Shown here one piece after another: positions 17,808 to 27,953 of a DNA stretch of 64,000 nucleotides. The stretch covers positions 1-64,000 of the forward strand of contig JANQPX010000004.1 of NCBI GenBank assembly GCA_028285265.1, in the 5' to 3' direction. Made by a program: the position numbers and the translations under genes. Each line of letters opens with the position of its first letter. Positions within the stretch are counted from its first letter, which is position 1. The notes beneath the pieces were generated by a model. That model was not told the DNA's origin. It saw only the letters and a program-made list of their open reading frames with translations, and searched no databases. The DNA is from Geminicoccaceae bacterium. GTDB lineage: Bacteria > Pseudomonadota > Alphaproteobacteria > Geminicoccales > Geminicoccaceae.

Positions 17808-20590
17808 GGACGATGCGCATCGTTGTTACCATCAATGGGCAGGAGGTCTGCCTCGACGCTTCACCAACGGAACGATTGACGACACTCCTTCGGCACCACC
17901 TAGGCCTCAAAGGCACCAAGGTCGGCTGTGATGCTGGTGACTGCGGGGCATGTTCAGTTCTCCTCGATGGCGAAGTCGTCTGTGCCTGCATGGTCGCGGC
18001 TGCGCAAGTCGATAGACGCTTGATTACGACTGTGGAGGGACTGGAGGACGACCCGATCGGAAGACGGCTGCAGCAAGCCTTTCTCGACCATGGTGCAGCA
18101 CAGTGCGGTATTTGTACGCCAGGAATGTTGACCACGGCGCTCGCATTTTTGCGATCGAGCGATCGGCCGTCTGAAGACGCAGTGGAAGAAGCGCTAGGGG
18201 GCGTGCTTTGTCGCTGTACGGGATATCGATCGATCCTGTCAGCGGTGATGGAGGTCGCGCATCATGATGCGCGCTCGGATGCGCGAGATGTTCCGCAATT
18301 TCCCGGTGTCAATCCGTCCGTTGGTCGTGCGATTCCTCGTCTTGATGGGGGCCCTAAGGTTAGAGGGCAGGATTGTTTTGGCGCTGACGCCATTCCCGGT
18401 GACGCACTCTATCTCAAGATCATTCGATCTCCCTATGCTCATGCCCGTTTCATGCTCGGAGACATCGATGGTCTTGTTGATGCGCATCCTGGTCTCGAAC
18501 GCGTGCTCACTGCTGCCGATATTCCAGGCATAAACCGTCACGGCGTCATTCCAGGCTTTATCGATCAGCCCATCTTCGCGGAGCACCTGGTCCGATTTCG
18601 CGGTGAGGCCATTGCAGCGCTTGTGGGTGAACGCGATGCGATCGATGCCTTCGACACGATGGACTTTCCCGTCGTATGGGATGAGCTCAAGCCGATCTTG
18701 TCGATTGACGAGGCTGTTGATGCTGGTGCACCGCAGCTTCATGACGATCGCAGGGGGAACATTCTCGCTTCGGGACGGGTTACGCGCGGCGCTATCCGTG
18801 ACGGTTTTGCCGAGGCGGACGTCAGGTTGGAGCGTGAGGTTCAGACAGCCGTCATCGAGCATGCTTATATCGAACCTGAGGCTGGCTGGGCGCAACGCAT
18901 AGGGGACCGTATCGAGATCGCGTGCTGCACCCAGGCGCCTCACATGAATTTGGATGCGGTAGCGGCAATGCTAGGGATTGATAGAGAGGCCGTTCGCATT
19001 TTACCGACCGCCGTTGGTGGCGGTTTCGGCTCGAAGCTTGATCTCACAACCCAGCCATATGTTGCTCTTGCTGCTTATCTTTGCGGTAGGCCCGCCGCCT
19101 TGGTGTTTTCGAGGCCGGAGTCGATGCAAGTATCGACAAAACGCCATCCCGCGACGATCAAGGTGCGTGCCGGCGTTCGTCGTGATGGGAGAATTACGGC
19201 CTTATCTTTTGACGGAAGTTTCGATACCGGAGCTTATGCTTCCTGGGGGCCGACGGTTGCCAATCGCGTTCCTGTCCATGCAGGCGGCCCCTATCAACTT
19301 CAAAACTACAGTGCAGATGCGCGGGCGATTCTCACTAACGGGCCGATTGGCGGTGCTTTTCGCGGCTTTGGCGTGCCTCAGGCTGCTATTGCCCAGGAGA
19401 CACTCTATGACCAGCTCGCAGATGCCATTGGCCTGGATCGTCTGGACTTCCGTCTGCGGAATGCCTTGCAAAATGGCAAGCCGACCGTCACCGGTCAGGT
19501 TTTCGAAGATGGCGTTGGCATAGTGCCTTGCTTGGAAGCACTTCGTCCTTATTGGGAGAAGGCACGTGGGAGAGTAGCCACGCAAGATGCCAAGGTAACC
19601 CGTCGAAGGGGCGTTGGTATTGCTTGCTGCTGGTACGGTTGTGGCAATACGTCCTTGCCCAACCCATCGACGATGAAGTTGGGGCTGCATCGCCATGGCC
19701 ATGTCGTCCTGTTTCAAGGAGCTGTTGATATCGGGCAGGGTTCAAACACTGTCATCACGCAAATGGCTGCTGACGCGCTAGGCTTACCGCTTTCGGCTTT
19801 TCACCTCGAAAGTGCGGATACCGACACGACGCCAGATGCCGGCAAGACGTCGGCGTCTCGTCAGACTTTTGTCTCGGGGATGGCGGCGATGCGCGCAGGA
19901 GCATCCTTGCGCCGTGAATTGCTCCGCCATGCAAACGCGTCGGATCAGGCCATGCTGGCCCTGAAGGGTGACGTTATTGAAGTCGTCGAGGACGACCTCG
20001 TACGACGTATTGCCCTTCAGGAGATGCCTGCAGATAAAGAAGGTCTTGTCGCGGTCGTTGCCGAAACTTTCGATCCTCCGACGGCGCCACTGAACGATGA
20101 CGGCCAAGGCGAACCTTATGCAGTCTATGGCTATGGTGCTCATTTGGTAGAACTTGAGGTCGACATTGAACTCGGTACAATCCGGCTGATCAAAGTCATT
20201 GCAGCCCATGATGTCGGTCGAGCGATTAACCCAACGCTGGTTCGGGGCCAGGTCGAAGGTGGTATTGCTCAGGGTATTGGTCTCGCGCTCATGGAAGACT
20301 ACCGCTACGCTCGTAGTGAGAACCTCCATGATTATCTGATTCCGACGACCGGTGATGTCCCGGCGATCGAAACCATTATCATCGAAGAGGCCGCTTCAGC
20401 GGGTCCCTATGGCGCGAAGGGGCTTGGCGAGCACGCCCTCATACCAACGGCGCCCGCTATTCTCAACGCGATTCGCGACGCCACAGGAGCGTCGATCGAC
20501 AAGCTTCCAGCTACGCCGGATCGAGTCCTCGCAGCAATCCAATCTCAGACAGGTCGAACGTCGCTAGGACAAGGCTATGAGCACGGATAA
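17804..20590 (+). CDS. Molybdenum hydroxylase, fused 2Fe-2S and Mo subunits
   Basis: A 928-residue enzyme. The first 155 residues hold a plant-type 2Fe-2S cluster (CDAGDCGACSVL) and a second four-Cys cluster (CGICTPGML, CRCTGY). The rest is the Mo-pterin domain of the xanthine dehydrogenase/aldehyde oxidase family, with PTAVGGGFGSKLD, GAFRGFGVPQA and the C-terminal YGAKGLGEHA that holds the catalytic Glu. FeS-Mo fusion resembles aldehyde oxidoreductase Mop, but here a separate FAD subunit is encoded upstream. It hydroxylates an N-heterocycle or aldehyde; the downstream 6-hydroxynicotinate-reductase homologue suggests a nicotinate-like or other heterocyclic substrate. Starts at 17795 and 17813 are less well placed than 17804. 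Confidence 0.87.
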   Translation: MRTMRIVVTINGQEVCLDASPTERLTTLLRHHLGLKGTKVGCDAGDCGACSVLLDGEVVCACMVAAAQVDRRLITTVEGLEDDPIGRRLQQAFLDHGAAQCGICTPGMLTTALAFLRSSDRPSEDAVEEALGGVLCRCTGYRSILSAVMEVAHHDARSDARDVPQFPGVNPSVGRAIPRLDGGPKVRGQDCFGADAIPGDALYLKIIRSPYAHARFMLGDIDGLVDAHPGLERVLTAADIPGINRHGVIPGFIDQPIFAEHLVRFRGEAIAALVGERDAIDAFDTMDFPVVWDELKPILSIDEAVDAGAPQLHDDRRGNILASGRVTRGAIRDGFAEADVRLEREVQTAVIEHAYIEPEAGWAQRIGDRIEIACCTQAPHMNLDAVAAMLGIDREAVRILPTAVGGGFGSKLDLTTQPYVALAAYLCGRPAALVFSRPESMQVSTKRHPATIKVRAGVRRDGRITALSFDGSFDTGAYASWGPTVANRVPVHAGGPYQLQNYSADARAILTNGPIGGAFRGFGVPQAAIAQETLYDQLADAIGLDRLDFRLRNALQNGKPTVTGQVFEDGVGIVPCLEALRPYWEKARGRVATQDAKVTRRRGVGIACCWYGCGNTSLPNPSTMKLGLHRHGHVVLFQGAVDIGQGSNTVITQMAADALGLPLSAFHLESADTDTTPDAGKTSASRQTFVSGMAAMRAGASLRRELLRHANASDQAMLALKGDVIEVVEDDLVRRIALQEMPADKEGLVAVVAETFDPPTAPLNDDGQGEPYAVYGYGAHLVELEVDIELGTIRLIKVIAAHDVGRAINPTLVRGQVEGGIAQGIGLALMEDYRYARSENLHDYLIPTTGDVPAIETIIIEEAASAGPYGAKGLGEHALIPTAPAILNAIRDATGASIDKLPATPDRVLAAIQSQTGRTSLGQGYEHG

Positions 20591-22013
20591 CGTCAACGCT
20601 TCTCAACGTGTAAGGTGTGATGCCTGTCCAGTGATGTGCTACATCAATCCGGGCAAAGTCGGCGCATGCGATCGCTATGCTAATCGCGATGGCGAGTTGG
20701 TACGCGTGGAACCTCATGTGATTTTAGCACGTACAGAAGAGAGCGGAGGCAAATTGGTACCCTTCGCGCTTGGCAGTGAGGACTGGGATGGCAGCCTGAC
20801 GAAACCAGAAGATGCTTTCGTAACAGCAATCGGTGCCGGTACCACCTACCCCGACTACAAACCCGCCCCCTTCATCGTTTCTCAGGAAGTAGAGGGCGCC
20901 GATATGGTCACCGTGGTTACCGAAGGCATCTTTTCTTACTGCGGTGCGAAAGTGAAAATCGACACCGATCGTCATCTTGGTCCGGAACGGAGCCTTGTCA
21001 GAGTTGATGGGGAACCAATTGGTCACGTTACGACGGCGGAATATGGCTCTCAGATGCTGGCGCTTGGCGGCGTCAACCACCTTACAGGCGGCGGTAAGAA
21101 AGAGGGACGTGTCACCTGTAAGGCACTGATGGACCTTTGCAACGGCGAACAGGTCGAGATGGAAATCGACGAAGGTCTAAAGGTGGTGGTCCAAGCGGGG
21201 GCCGCGCCAATTATCGATGAGGTGCCTGAAGAAAGGATGCGCGTCGGCTGCGGCTCGGCGACTATCGGCATGTTTGCCAAGCAATGGGTCGACCATGTCG
21301 ACGAGGTTGTGGTTGTCGACGATCATATTACTGGCGTACTGTCCGAGCATCAGGCTGGCAAAGTCCTGGACGTGAAGGATACCGGGATTCGCATTCGTGG
21401 CCGAAGGTCTACTCCTGGTCGATACTTTCAGGTTGCCGAGCCAGGTAGTGGCTGGGGTGGAACCGACATCGACGATCCCTTGGCGATCATCGAGGGATTT
21501 AATCCAAAGATCGCGTGGCCTGGCCTCACGTTACTAATGGTTTCGACCACCGGCGAGCAGCATGCTTTTTTTGAGCTTGATGAGGGTCTCTTGCCCGTTG
21601 AACGGGCACTGCCGGAGTCATTAACAACGTCGGTGGAACGGATCGCCGAGAACTGTGAGCCTGCCCTCTGCACCGTCCTCTTCATGGGAGGTGCAGGAGG
21701 ATCGCTCCGTGCCGGTGTGACCGACAACCCTGTACGCCTCACCCGTTCGGTCAAAGACATGTTGACCAAAGTGACCTGTGGCGGCGCTCCTGCCTATGTT
21801 TGGCCTGGAGGTGGCATTACCCTTATGGTCGACGTTACCGCCATGCCTGAACGCTCCTTCGGCTTTGTTCCGACCCCGGCAATCGTAGCACCCATAGAGT
21901 TTACGCTGAAACTGAGCGATTACGGAGCCCTCGGCGGCTATACCGATCATGCGATCGATCTTCAAACCGCCATCAAACAAGGTGGGCCATACGCCGACAC
22001 ACAACGCCGGTGA
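20577..22013 (+). CDS. 6-hydroxynicotinate reductase-like iron-sulfur protein
   Basis: A 478-residue soluble protein resembling proteins annotated as 6-hydroxynicotinate reductase (from Eubacterium barkeri nicotinate fermentation). An N-terminal Cys cluster (Cys14, Cys17, Cys21, Cys31) probably binds an Fe-S centre. Conserved-looking blocks are GGVNHLTGGGKKEGRVTCK, VGCGSATIGMFA, VVVDDHITGVLSEHQAG and the Gly-rich PGGGITLMVDVT. It overlaps the hydroxylase gene by 14 bases, so it is part of the same operon. In the anaerobic pathway the enzyme reduces 6-hydroxynicotinate after a Mo hydroxylase makes it; the gene order here mirrors that sequence. The exact substrate in this organism is inferred. 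Confidence 0.72.
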   Translation: MSTDNVNASQRVRCDACPVMCYINPGKVGACDRYANRDGELVRVEPHVILARTEESGGKLVPFALGSEDWDGSLTKPEDAFVTAIGAGTTYPDYKPAPFIVSQEVEGADMVTVVTEGIFSYCGAKVKIDTDRHLGPERSLVRVDGEPIGHVTTAEYGSQMLALGGVNHLTGGGKKEGRVTCKALMDLCNGEQVEMEIDEGLKVVVQAGAAPIIDEVPEERMRVGCGSATIGMFAKQWVDHVDEVVVVDDHITGVLSEHQAGKVLDVKDTGIRIRGRRSTPGRYFQVAEPGSGWGGTDIDDPLAIIEGFNPKIAWPGLTLLMVSTTGEQHAFFELDEGLLPVERALPESLTTSVERIAENCEPALCTVLFMGGAGGSLRAGVTDNPVRLTRSVKDMLTKVTCGGAPAYVWPGGGITLMVDVTAMPERSFGFVPTPAIVAPIEFTLKLSDYGALGGYTDHAIDLQTAIKQGGPYADTQRR

Positions 22014-22073
22014 TACTGTTGGCAGACGCTCGATGAGTGAGATCTGTGCCGTAGGCGTGAGGATATCGGACAG

Positions 22074-22988
22074 ATGAAAGGACCAACCGCGGCTTGGCTT
22101 CCCGATGGTAAGCGCCTTCATTTCCAGCATGGGCCCATCGATCTGATTATCGAAGCCTCTGGAACAGATGCGTGTCTTGATGCAGCCTATCGAGCAGCTT
22201 GGAAGCGCTTCCAAACGGTTCTCGCTGAGCTTGTTGATGAGCTGCCGAAGCTCCGGACGGTGTGCCCGTTAGACGGACTACATGTCGAAGGCAGAATCGC
22301 TGGGCGTATGGAACGAGCCTGCCGGCCTCATGCAGCATTGGGCATTACGTCGATGGCAGCCGTAGCAGGTGCGGTCGCTGACGAAATTCTCGATGCCATG
22401 ACAGCGGCGGCAGAGCTACGGCGAGCCTATGTCAACAACGGCGGCGATATCGCGATCCATCTTGCTGAAGGTCAGAAGTTCGAAGTTGCCATGGCCGGTC
22501 TTAGCCCTGTGCCTTCGTGTCTTGGCAAGATTAGTCTCATGGCCGGTGATCCATCAGGGCTCGCTAGCAGCGGCCGTCATGGGCGAAGCTTTTCCCTTGG
22601 TATTGCGGATTCGGTGACGGTCCTTGCGCGAAATGCTGCCGCAGCCGACGCTGCTGCGACACTGATCGCGAACGCTGTCGATCTGCCGGGACATCCAAAC
22701 ATCCAACGGACGCCGGCAGTGGATCTTGATCCAGAGAGCGACCTTGGTGAACGCCTGGTCACCGTCGATGTTGCGCTGTTGACTGAACATGAAGTTTGTC
22801 AGGCGCTCGCCGCCGGGAAGGCGTGCGCCCATGCCTCGATCACCGATGGCACAATTGCGGCGGCAGTGCTTTATCTCGAAGATCAGGTCCAAGTGGTTGG
22901 TAATTGGCCAAAACGTTGTGCATTCATCGATTTCTCATCCAGATTGCGATCCATGCCGCCTAGACAGCTGCAAGCTGGCCCTCTATAA
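22074..22988 (+). CDS. UPF0280 family protein (ApbE-like fold)
   Basis: A 304-residue UPF0280 protein. Segments such as GLHVEGRIAGRMERACRPHA, SMAAVAGAVADEILDAM, YVNNGGDIAIHL and the late CAHASITDGTIAAAV follow the family. UPF0280 is structurally related to the flavin transferase ApbE. The gene starts 60 bases after the reductase-like gene on the same strand. 6-hydroxynicotinate reductase is reported to carry covalent flavin, so a maturation role for this protein is an attractive but unproven inference. The hydrophobic or basic C-terminal tail is short and no signal peptide is visible. Confidence 0.78.
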   Translation: MKGPTAAWLPDGKRLHFQHGPIDLIIEASGTDACLDAAYRAAWKRFQTVLAELVDELPKLRTVCPLDGLHVEGRIAGRMERACRPHAALGITSMAAVAGAVADEILDAMTAAAELRRAYVNNGGDIAIHLAEGQKFEVAMAGLSPVPSCLGKISLMAGDPSGLASSGRHGRSFSLGIADSVTVLARNAAAADAAATLIANAVDLPGHPNIQRTPAVDLDPESDLGERLVTVDVALLTEHEVCQALAAGKACAHASITDGTIAAAVLYLEDQVQVVGNWPKRCAFIDFSSRLRSMPPRQLQAGPL

Positions 22989-23018
22989 GGTAGCCGCTTC
23001 GGAGTTATACCGATCCAT

Positions 23019-23094
<76 letters not shown>

Positions 23095-23609
23095 TTTTTT
23101 CAATGAGTTAGCAGATTTCTTCAAGAGCTTCAGGAAATTTGGCTACCGGTTTGGCTACCAAAGTTGTGAGTTCGCCTCTGGTGCTCGCTGATTTCGCTCC
23201 AGTTGCACACCTAATGGCATTTCTATCTCTACTATTGGCAACGGGCTCGTTGAAGTGAAGAGGGACGATGTCGAAGCGCTTATCACCGACGAAATCAAGA
23301 ACGCAATGACATCGAACTCAAAGAGGATCTCAATTCGAGGAACGGGCTCCAACTGGCCCTTGGTCGACTGGCGGTTACGTAGGCGACAAGGCCCGCAGCG
23401 GCGTCGGAGATACGGGTACTAAGCCGGCAAGTGCTAGAGCAATATGTTGAAGCCGTTTGGTCGGCTACGCGAGGCAAGGGCAACCATTGAGGGTGCAACC
23501 GCATCTGGATCTGCGTCGTCTATGGCTCAGTCGTTCATGTCTGGACGGATTCCGTCACTATTCGCTATAAGCTTTTTTCAATTAAAGCGAGTATTTTGTC
23601 GGAGGCAAT
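23095..23609. other. Gene-poor interval behind tRNA-Phe
   Basis: About 515 bases without a convincing gene. A short repeat, TTGGCTACC, occurs twice within 25 bases near 23140-23158. One plus-strand frame around 23190-23420 reads ISTIGNGLVEVKRDDVEAL, which looks like a decayed fragment of a DNA-binding or integrase-type protein, but it has no start and is too short to name. The right end carries the GGAGG ribosome-binding site and AT-rich leader of the DUF4062 gene. Confidence 0.45.
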
Positions 23610-26600
23610 ATGTCGGTTGAGCGCCCGACTGTAATGGTTTCGAGCACGGCGTTTGATTTGCCTGAGCATCGGGAGCAGGTGCGCGATGCTTGCGAGCGTT
23701 CTGGCTTCGCACCCCACGAGATGATGGAGAACCTAAACGCGATGGACGCCAATGCGATCGAGGCGTCGCTCGCGATGGTCGACAAAGCGGATGTCTATAT
23801 CGGCATCTTCGCCTTTCGCTACGGCTATGTTCCTGACGGCGGGGACATCTCCATCACCGAGATGGAGTATAGAAGAGCCGTGGATCAGAGAAAGCCGCGT
23901 CTGCTCTTCTTCATGCATGATGACCATCCCATCACCGCGAAGATGGTCGAAACAGGCGCTGGCGCCGAGAAGCTGGAGGCGCTCAAGGAACGTGCCAGAA
24001 AGGATCGTGTTGCGCGTTTCTTCAAGTCATCGGATGCGCTTCGAGGCGATGTCATTAGCGCTCTTTATGAGTTGAAACCAAAGCTAGACGTGGGCCAAGA
24101 CGATCCACCAGCGCCCTATGTCGCACATATCCGGTCCTTGCCAGTCCTTCTTGCCCGTCACGTCGAAGAGGATGCCAGACTCATTGGCTACGTGCCCGAG
24201 CAACAAGCCCGTCGAGCGCTTCCGATTGTGACCTCCAGCTTCGCGATCCTCTCCGGGGAATCCGGACAGGGCAAGACGTGGACGCTTGCCCAACTCGCGT
24301 TCGATCAGATCAAACGGGGCGAACTCGCGATCGTGATGCGCTCACCTACGAAGATCGAGGAAGTCGTCAACTGCATCAGCGAACGGATTTGGCAACCAAT
24401 ACATTCAGACCGCGGGACGATCGCGGTCATGGCAAAGAGCCTGGGCGGCGCATTCCGCAACGACGATGGCATCTGGCTTACCGTTTATATTGACGACGTG
24501 CAGGATCGCGAGTTCGCGCAGCGGCTCGCCCGATCGAAATGGAACGAATATGGTGTGCGGTTTATAGTTTCCGCCCAGCCGCGCATCACGCAGGTGATCC
24601 AGTCGATCCGCAAGAGTACTCAGGTTATCGATATCGGCAACTTCCGAAGTGCAGATCTGCACCGCTTCCTGAATCATCACGACCGCGCCGAAGCATTGGA
24701 GACGATGCCGGATGACATCTTCGATCTGTTGCTGAAGCCGGTTCATGCCAGCATCTTCGTGCAGCTCGCGAAGCGCGCATTCTGGGCCGGCGATTCCGAA
24801 TATGAGCTCATTAGTGCCTACTGGGAGTATGGAAGCTTACAGGCGCGCGAGCAGTCCGATCACCCAAGCGATAAATATGCCTTGCGGTCACTTGCGGCTC
24901 AGCTGCTGACCGGAAAGGGCCACTATCCATGGCGCACCGCCGACTTACGCGCGGTAGACCTAAACGATCCGGCGGTGCTGAGACTTGAGCGGGTAGGCCT
25001 GCTTCGCCGGCCCGTGCCCGACCGTATCCAGTTTGCTGCAGATCGGATGCTGAACTGGGCGATCGCGGGATCGCTGGTGGAGAAGATCCAGGAGGATGAC
25101 CTTTCACCCGCGCAAGCTGAAGCGCTTCTCGCCTCGATCGATGGGCTCCAGACGAAGAAGAAGGAGGAGATCGGTTTACGTCTGGGCTATGTTTACTTCG
25201 ACGCACTCTGGCTGCTCGCGCACGAATGTGAACCCGAATTCGTTGCTGATCTCATCTGGGAACATATCGTACGACTTCCTCAGGAAGCAGGCGCGGAGGA
25301 TCGGTGGCGGAACGGCTACGGCAGTCTCGGAGCGAAGATCTTACCTGCACTTGAGCTTCTTGCGTCGCGTGCATTCAATGAAGAGCGAGATTGGGACATC
25401 CAAACGAACATCCCGTTCGCAATTGCAGCCGTCGCGATGTCTGATCCGAAGTCGGTCCAGAAACTGATCGCCCGCCAAGTTACCTCTGAGGCCGAGCGAG
25501 AGGTAGAAATGGGCCTAAGCGCGGCCCGCCTGATACCGGTTCCAGCCGCACTCGATGCCATCTGGAGTGAGCACCTTAAGCGCGCGAGTGCCTACAATCA
25601 GCTCAGAAAGCAATCAACCATTGATGATAATTTTCGTGCTAGTTTTTTTGATCAACAGCTGAGTTTAGACGCGCTTCGCGTTGCTATTAGTGCAAGGCCT
25701 GATTGGCTCGACGCTAAACTCGCTACCGAGACCGACGTGATCGCGGTCGATCAATTGCTTTGGATTCTCATTGACGAAAAGACCGTCGACAGCGATCTTG
25801 CAGCCAGGATCTGGGACCAGAATCGTGATCGGATCGTGGCATTGATGCCGACACCGAGCGACGCGCTCATCGAATCGGTCGGTCATTTTCGCGAGGCATC
25901 ACTCATCCCTGTGTTGGATGCTGCTCAAGGCTCGGAAGACTGGACGCATGATCGCATTTTGCGAAGTCGCGCCCGCCTCGCACCTCGGGACGCAATTCAC
26001 CAGATCGCGGAAGGCAGCGACATTTACGGCTGGAAGACGGCGAACTGGTGGTTCGATGAGCTCTTTGCGGCGGACGCTGATGGTCTCGCTGCCGCGATCC
26101 GCACGCGCGCTGGCTCCGGTGATGATTCGCTCACGGATATAATCCTCTATTATCGTTTCAATCCTGAAGCGATGGATGCGGAAACGCTTGACGAGGTGCT
26201 CGACGCCTCGGCAGAGAAGCTGCGGCTCTTTAACGACGCTGACACTGACACCGATGTCGATAGTCTAGAACGAAGGCTTCACCATCCATTGAAATTCCTA
26301 CCCCGGCTCAGCGAAACTTGGCAGTTCGACAGACTGCGCAGCCGCGCCGGCACAGAGCTGGAAACGCAACTCGTGCGCTTCGCCGCCGCTCGACGGGGGC
26401 GCATATCGTTGACTCGCGATAGCATAGGTAATAAGTGTGAGCGGATCCTCGCAATGATAGCGGGGGACGGTTATGAGAAATTGGTGCTCGCAGAACTCGC
26501 CAGGCTGAACAATTTCGGCCGCCATGATGGCTTTATCGCTGCGCGCTGGTCAGATGATGACCGGGTGACTGCCGTTCTGGCAGAGACACCGGACGATCCC

Positions 26601-27953
26601 AACATGGGCTCCTTCGGCCAGGTTGTCAGAATGGAAGCATTTGCGATACATTGCTGCGACCAGCAGCTAGAGGCGATGGTTAGCGCCGGTGCTCCAATCT
26701 ACCTGAATGCGGCAGAGATGCGCTGCTCGAACGGGCGCGATGTCTCGGGCTTACGCGCTCATATTGCTGATCTACTCGCTGCGGGAGACAAACGGTCACT
26801 CGACATGGCTGCAGCCATGACTGCCTTCCTTGGGGACGTCGAAGACGCACTCCCACTGGTCGCAGTTTTCGTGATGCCAGCAACAACGGATCAGGTTCGG
26901 CGCAGGATTTTAGCCTCGTTCCGTGCGCTTCAGTTCTACAGCCCCGAGTTGCTTCCGCTCGCGCGTAAGATGATTGTGGGAAAGATCGATGAGGAAGCGC
27001 AGTTCGTCGCGACGTACTTGGCCGAGGCCGGCGACGAGGAGGCGAGGCAAGCTGTGATCGACTGGCTTTCGGGTCAGGATCTCGGTAGCGCCTCTGCGTC
27101 GCTGAGGATGTTTTTGACGGCGCTTCTCAAGCATCCTGCGGGCAAAGCTGCGGTGTTGGAATATCTTCGACGATCCCGCAAAAATGGTCATCTGGTGTTA
27201 AGGGGCGATCAACTGCAACTGCTCGCCGAGGCCGGCGACAGCTGGGCGCAAGAGGAACTGATGCGCGCTAGTTACCGCTACTCTGGCTTCTATCAAAGGA
27301 ACTCGATCGCGGCTATTGACTATCTGCGGAAGGAAGAACCCGACGAGGCCTACTTCGCCGCACAGCGCCTGCTGAGCCGCCATGCGGTCGCCATAGCGGC
27401 CGATCTGATGCTTGAAATAGATCCCGCGCGAGCGGGTCCTGAGTTACTTGAACGTTATCGACATGCAAAGCCTTCACTGCGCCTCGCAATCGAACGACGA
27501 CTGCGGGTGCATTTGGGAGGTGATGCTCTGGCCTCCCTCGTGACACCTCTAGCCAGCGCCGCACGCGCAAGCGATCGTAAAATAGCAGCCTACTTGGCAT
27601 CTGTAGTTCCCCCTGGCGTCCCGCTGCCTTGGCTTGAGCAACTGGCTAGCGACGTGTCGCCCACTGTACAGCAAGCTGCCCGTAAAGCCCTTCGTCAGCG
27701 CCGCCTCGAAGCGGCAGCAAACGCTCACCGTGATCTTTTGCTATCGTCCCCTAAGTCGCTTCAGTGGGCGAGGCTTTCGACGATCTTTGAACTGACCGAC
27801 CCGTTCTATCTCTGGGCTCAAAACGACCCAGCAAATCTAAGGGAGGTGTTTGACGAGCTTCCGTTTGAGTTCCTTGATGAGGGACGCCGACTGCGCAAGA
27901 AGCAGCTCAGGCAACGTGAGGACAAAGCCGCAAGCGCTGACAAGGATCGTTGA
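23610..27953 (+). CDS. DUF4062 / P-loop NTPase with long helical-repeat tail
   Basis: A 1447-residue protein. Residues 5-155 form a DUF4062 domain: VMVSSTAFDLPEHR, then YIGIFAFRYGY and SITEMEYRRA, a TIR/SLOG-like fold often found at the N terminus of NLR-like proteins. A P-loop domain follows with Walker A GESGQGKT (216-223) and Walker B LTVYIDDVQ (about 290-298). From about residue 450 to the end the protein looks alpha-helical and repetitive (HEAT/TPR-like), a typical sensor region. No signal peptide or membrane helix is evident. The start has a GGAGG five bases away. The architecture (small effector-like domain, STAND-like NTPase, repeats) and its position behind a tRNA beside mobile elements suggest phage defence; this is inference. 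Confidence 0.8.
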   Translation: MSVERPTVMVSSTAFDLPEHREQVRDACERSGFAPHEMMENLNAMDANAIEASLAMVDKADVYIGIFAFRYGYVPDGGDISITEMEYRRAVDQRKPRLLFFMHDDHPITAKMVETGAGAEKLEALKERARKDRVARFFKSSDALRGDVISALYELKPKLDVGQDDPPAPYVAHIRSLPVLLARHVEEDARLIGYVPEQQARRALPIVTSSFAILSGESGQGKTWTLAQLAFDQIKRGELAIVMRSPTKIEEVVNCISERIWQPIHSDRGTIAVMAKSLGGAFRNDDGIWLTVYIDDVQDREFAQRLARSKWNEYGVRFIVSAQPRITQVIQSIRKSTQVIDIGNFRSADLHRFLNHHDRAEALETMPDDIFDLLLKPVHASIFVQLAKRAFWAGDSEYELISAYWEYGSLQAREQSDHPSDKYALRSLAAQLLTGKGHYPWRTADLRAVDLNDPAVLRLERVGLLRRPVPDRIQFAADRMLNWAIAGSLVEKIQEDDLSPAQAEALLASIDGLQTKKKEEIGLRLGYVYFDALWLLAHECEPEFVADLIWEHIVRLPQEAGAEDRWRNGYGSLGAKILPALELLASRAFNEERDWDIQTNIPFAIAAVAMSDPKSVQKLIARQVTSEAEREVEMGLSAARLIPVPAALDAIWSEHLKRASAYNQLRKQSTIDDNFRASFFDQQLSLDALRVAISARPDWLDAKLATETDVIAVDQLLWILIDEKTVDSDLAARIWDQNRDRIVALMPTPSDALIESVGHFREASLIPVLDAAQGSEDWTHDRILRSRARLAPRDAIHQIAEGSDIYGWKTANWWFDELFAADADGLAAAIRTRAGSGDDSLTDIILYYRFNPEAMDAETLDEVLDASAEKLRLFNDADTDTDVDSLERRLHHPLKFLPRLSETWQFDRLRSRAGTELETQLVRFAAARRGRISLTRDSIGNKCERILAMIAGDGYEKLVLAELARLNNFGRHDGFIAARWSDDDRVTAVLAETPDDPNMGSFGQVVRMEAFAIHCCDQQLEAMVSAGAPIYLNAAEMRCSNGRDVSGLRAHIADLLAAGDKRSLDMAAAMTAFLGDVEDALPLVAVFVMPATTDQVRRRILASFRALQFYSPELLPLARKMIVGKIDEEAQFVATYLAEAGDEEARQAVIDWLSGQDLGSASASLRMFLTALLKHPAGKAAVLEYLRRSRKNGHLVLRGDQLQLLAEAGDSWAQEELMRASYRYSGFYQRNSIAAIDYLRKEEPDEAYFAAQRLLSRHAVAIAADLMLEIDPARAGPELLERYRHAKPSLRLAIERRLRVHLGGDALASLVTPLASAARASDRKIAAYLASVVPPGVPLPWLEQLASDVSPTVQQAARKALRQRRLEAAANAHRDLLLSSPKSLQWARLSTIFELTDPFYLWAQNDPANLREVFDELPFEFLDEGRRLRKKQLRQREDKAASADKDR

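Noticed and set aside
18239..18943. 234-codon minus-strand frame inside the Mo hydroxylase gene
   Set aside because: It is antisense to conserved Mo-domain motifs and has no start signal or family features.
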